The notes under the pieces: model-generated
The model's database searches: none
The model's input: the letters and a program-made list of their open reading frames with translations, nothing else
Told to the model about the DNA's origin: nothing
Shown: in pieces, positions 63,234 through 64,000 of the stretch
Position numbering within the stretch: the first letter of the stretch is position 1
How the letters are laid out: each line of letters opens with the position of its first letter
From: Blasia pusilla
Lineage: Eukaryota; Marchantiophyta; Marchantiopsida; Blasiales
Direction: 5' to 3'
Assembly: GCA_050084515.1 (NCBI GenBank)
Contig: CM114271.1
Location: 44,764,001 to 44,828,000, forward strand
DNA: 64,000 nt
Position numbers and translations under genes: made by a program

Positions 63234-63597
63234 CATCTATTGGTGCAGTTTGCACGGAGTAGTGCTGGTCAACCACGTGGGAATACGGTGACCACGTTGG
63301 CAGCATTCACATGTGGTGTTTGCTGATCAAGAGGGTTCGGGGAGAGGATCACACATGCGGAGGACATTCCCGTAGCAGATAGTCCCACGGAGAGACATAC
63401 CACAGTGGGTGTCTCTTCCCATGGTGCAGAGTTGCTGTATTATCATTGGGTACGAGCTTTGAGATGCGTGGAGTGCATACGAGCTCGTGAGACACGTATG
63501 GAGCTGTGTTTATGTTTGGAGCAGGGTATAAGAGTGTTAGATCTCTTCAAAGGGATCAACACTACGGGTTGTTGTAGTGTGGCAGTGTTGCAGGGAT
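63234..63597 (+). pseudogene. Methyltransferase N-terminal fragment of copy 3
   Basis: Contains the ADSPTERH-like stretch seen in copy 1 (here from about 63378) and motif I VLDLFKGINT (63535-63564). A stop follows at 63595-63597 and the rest of the methyltransferase, RT, integrase and PHD are deleted. Confidence 0.72.
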
Positions 63598-63842
63598 GAC
63601 GCCATCGATGGTACTAGATGTGTATAGGATAAGAGATCTTGTCGGGAACATATGTGTGTGCTATCTGGAGTTAGGGGGAACCAAGTTCCGACTAGGGGGG
63701 CGATTGTGGGATCCCAATGTACATGCGTGAATGTATTTCGTTTATGCGTGGATCTACCCGTATGTTGGGGAAGATCGGTGTTGTGTGGTAGGTAGATGTG
63801 ACTTGCGATATGGGTTGTGTAGCAATGTGTATGAGCACGACA
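63598..63842 (+). repeat. 3' untranslated end, polypurine tract and block S of copy 3
   Basis: The sequence after the deletion matches the stretch after the PHD stop in copy 1 (CTATCTGGAGTT). TAGGGGGG at 63693-63700 precedes block S (63704-63842), which ends GAGCACGACA. GCTT follows. Confidence 0.78.
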
Positions 63843-64000
63843 GCTTGGCTTGAGTCCACTGAAGAAAATCACCTTCTTCGTAAACTCATCCATAGAAAGT
63901 GAGTTCAATTATGCACTGAACTCTTGCACATAAGCACTAAGGGACCCACTTTGTCGCAACCGCACAAACTCCATGCCATCGCGATACTCTTGATGTTTCG
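63843..64000 (-). pseudogene. Chromovirus gag, N-terminal side of the copy 3 insertion
   Basis: On the minus strand a capsid-like sequence reads MEFVRLRQSGSLSAYVQEF and then SMDEFTKKVIFFSGLKP, typical of plant gypsy Gag. It stops at the GCTT duplication and continues, in the same frame, at 55987. It is cut by the window edge. Confidence 0.8.

Larger units (their letters stand above)
55988..63842 (+). mobile_element. Copy 3: internally deleted member of the methyltransferase gypsy family, X-internal-S
   Basis: Starts TATCACATC (TGTCACATC in copy 1), ends GAGCACGACA, flanked by GCTT. It has block X, primer site, leader, gag, knuckles and protease. It is then interrupted by another LTR element, resumes with the methyltransferase N-terminus and motif I, and jumps by deletion to the 3' end. 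RT, integrase and PHD are gone. Only one block S follows and there is no second X. Confidence 0.85.

Noticed and set aside
55988-63842. Copy 3 as an RNA-derived (LINE-mobilised) retrocopy
   Set aside because: It starts about 300 bases upstream of the predicted transcript start, has no poly-A tail and has a 4-bp duplication.

Overview
The window reads as nuclear DNA of a land plant or close streptophyte relative with a large, repeat-rich genome. It is mostly AT-rich, carries nested LTR retrotransposons (Ty3/gypsy, a chromovirus with a chromodomain, a copia LTR with an initiator-Met-tRNA primer site) and a plant-type CACTA transposon. I found no intact host gene, rRNA, tRNA or CRISPR. I cannot name the species. 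A DNMT3-like methyltransferase inside a retroelement would fit a non-flowering streptophyte, but that is inference.

The main content is three copies of one unusual gypsy family, here called copy 1 (6213-14121), copy 2 (about 33811-43121) and copy 3 (55988-63842). Domain order, assembled from copies 1 and 2, is gag, two CCHC knuckles, aspartic protease, C5 DNA methyltransferase, UAG stop, reverse transcriptase, RNase H, integrase, PHD finger. The UAG after the methyltransferase has the context UAG-CAR-CCA in both copies that keep it, which fits the TMV-type leaky-stop rule. The primer-binding site is complementary to the element's own predicted RNA 5' end, and the pair co-varies between subfamilies, so the element probably self-primes. 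Every copy is decayed.

The termini are the strangest part. The polypurine tract and primer site define an LTR made of two blocks, S then X. The insertion ends marked by 4-bp target duplications are X at the left and S at the right, with TGTC...GACA tips. Copy 1 is X-internal-S-X-S and copy 3 is X-internal-S, as if a two-LTR or one-LTR circle had been opened at the S|X joint. This is the split-direct-repeat layout known from DIRS/PAT tyrosine-recombinase elements, but here with a DDE integrase.

Layout: 1-6208 is AT-rich with a GC island near 560-1260 and an old minus-strand gypsy gag/LTR remnant (3860-5100). 6213-14121 is copy 1. 14126-30508 has no supported gene; GC-rich islands at 21950-22500, 23700-23990 and 27000-28850 are the best places to look for host exons. 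31056-32966 is a separate gypsy-like gag-protease remnant and 33444-33768 a copia LTR. 33811-43121 is copy 2. From 43122 to the end runs a minus-strand chromovirus, broken by a CACTA element (46063-53906) and by copy 3 (55988-63842). Both insertions leave target duplications, and removing either restores the chromovirus frame. Copy 3 itself carries a further LTR-element insertion (about 60700-63231).
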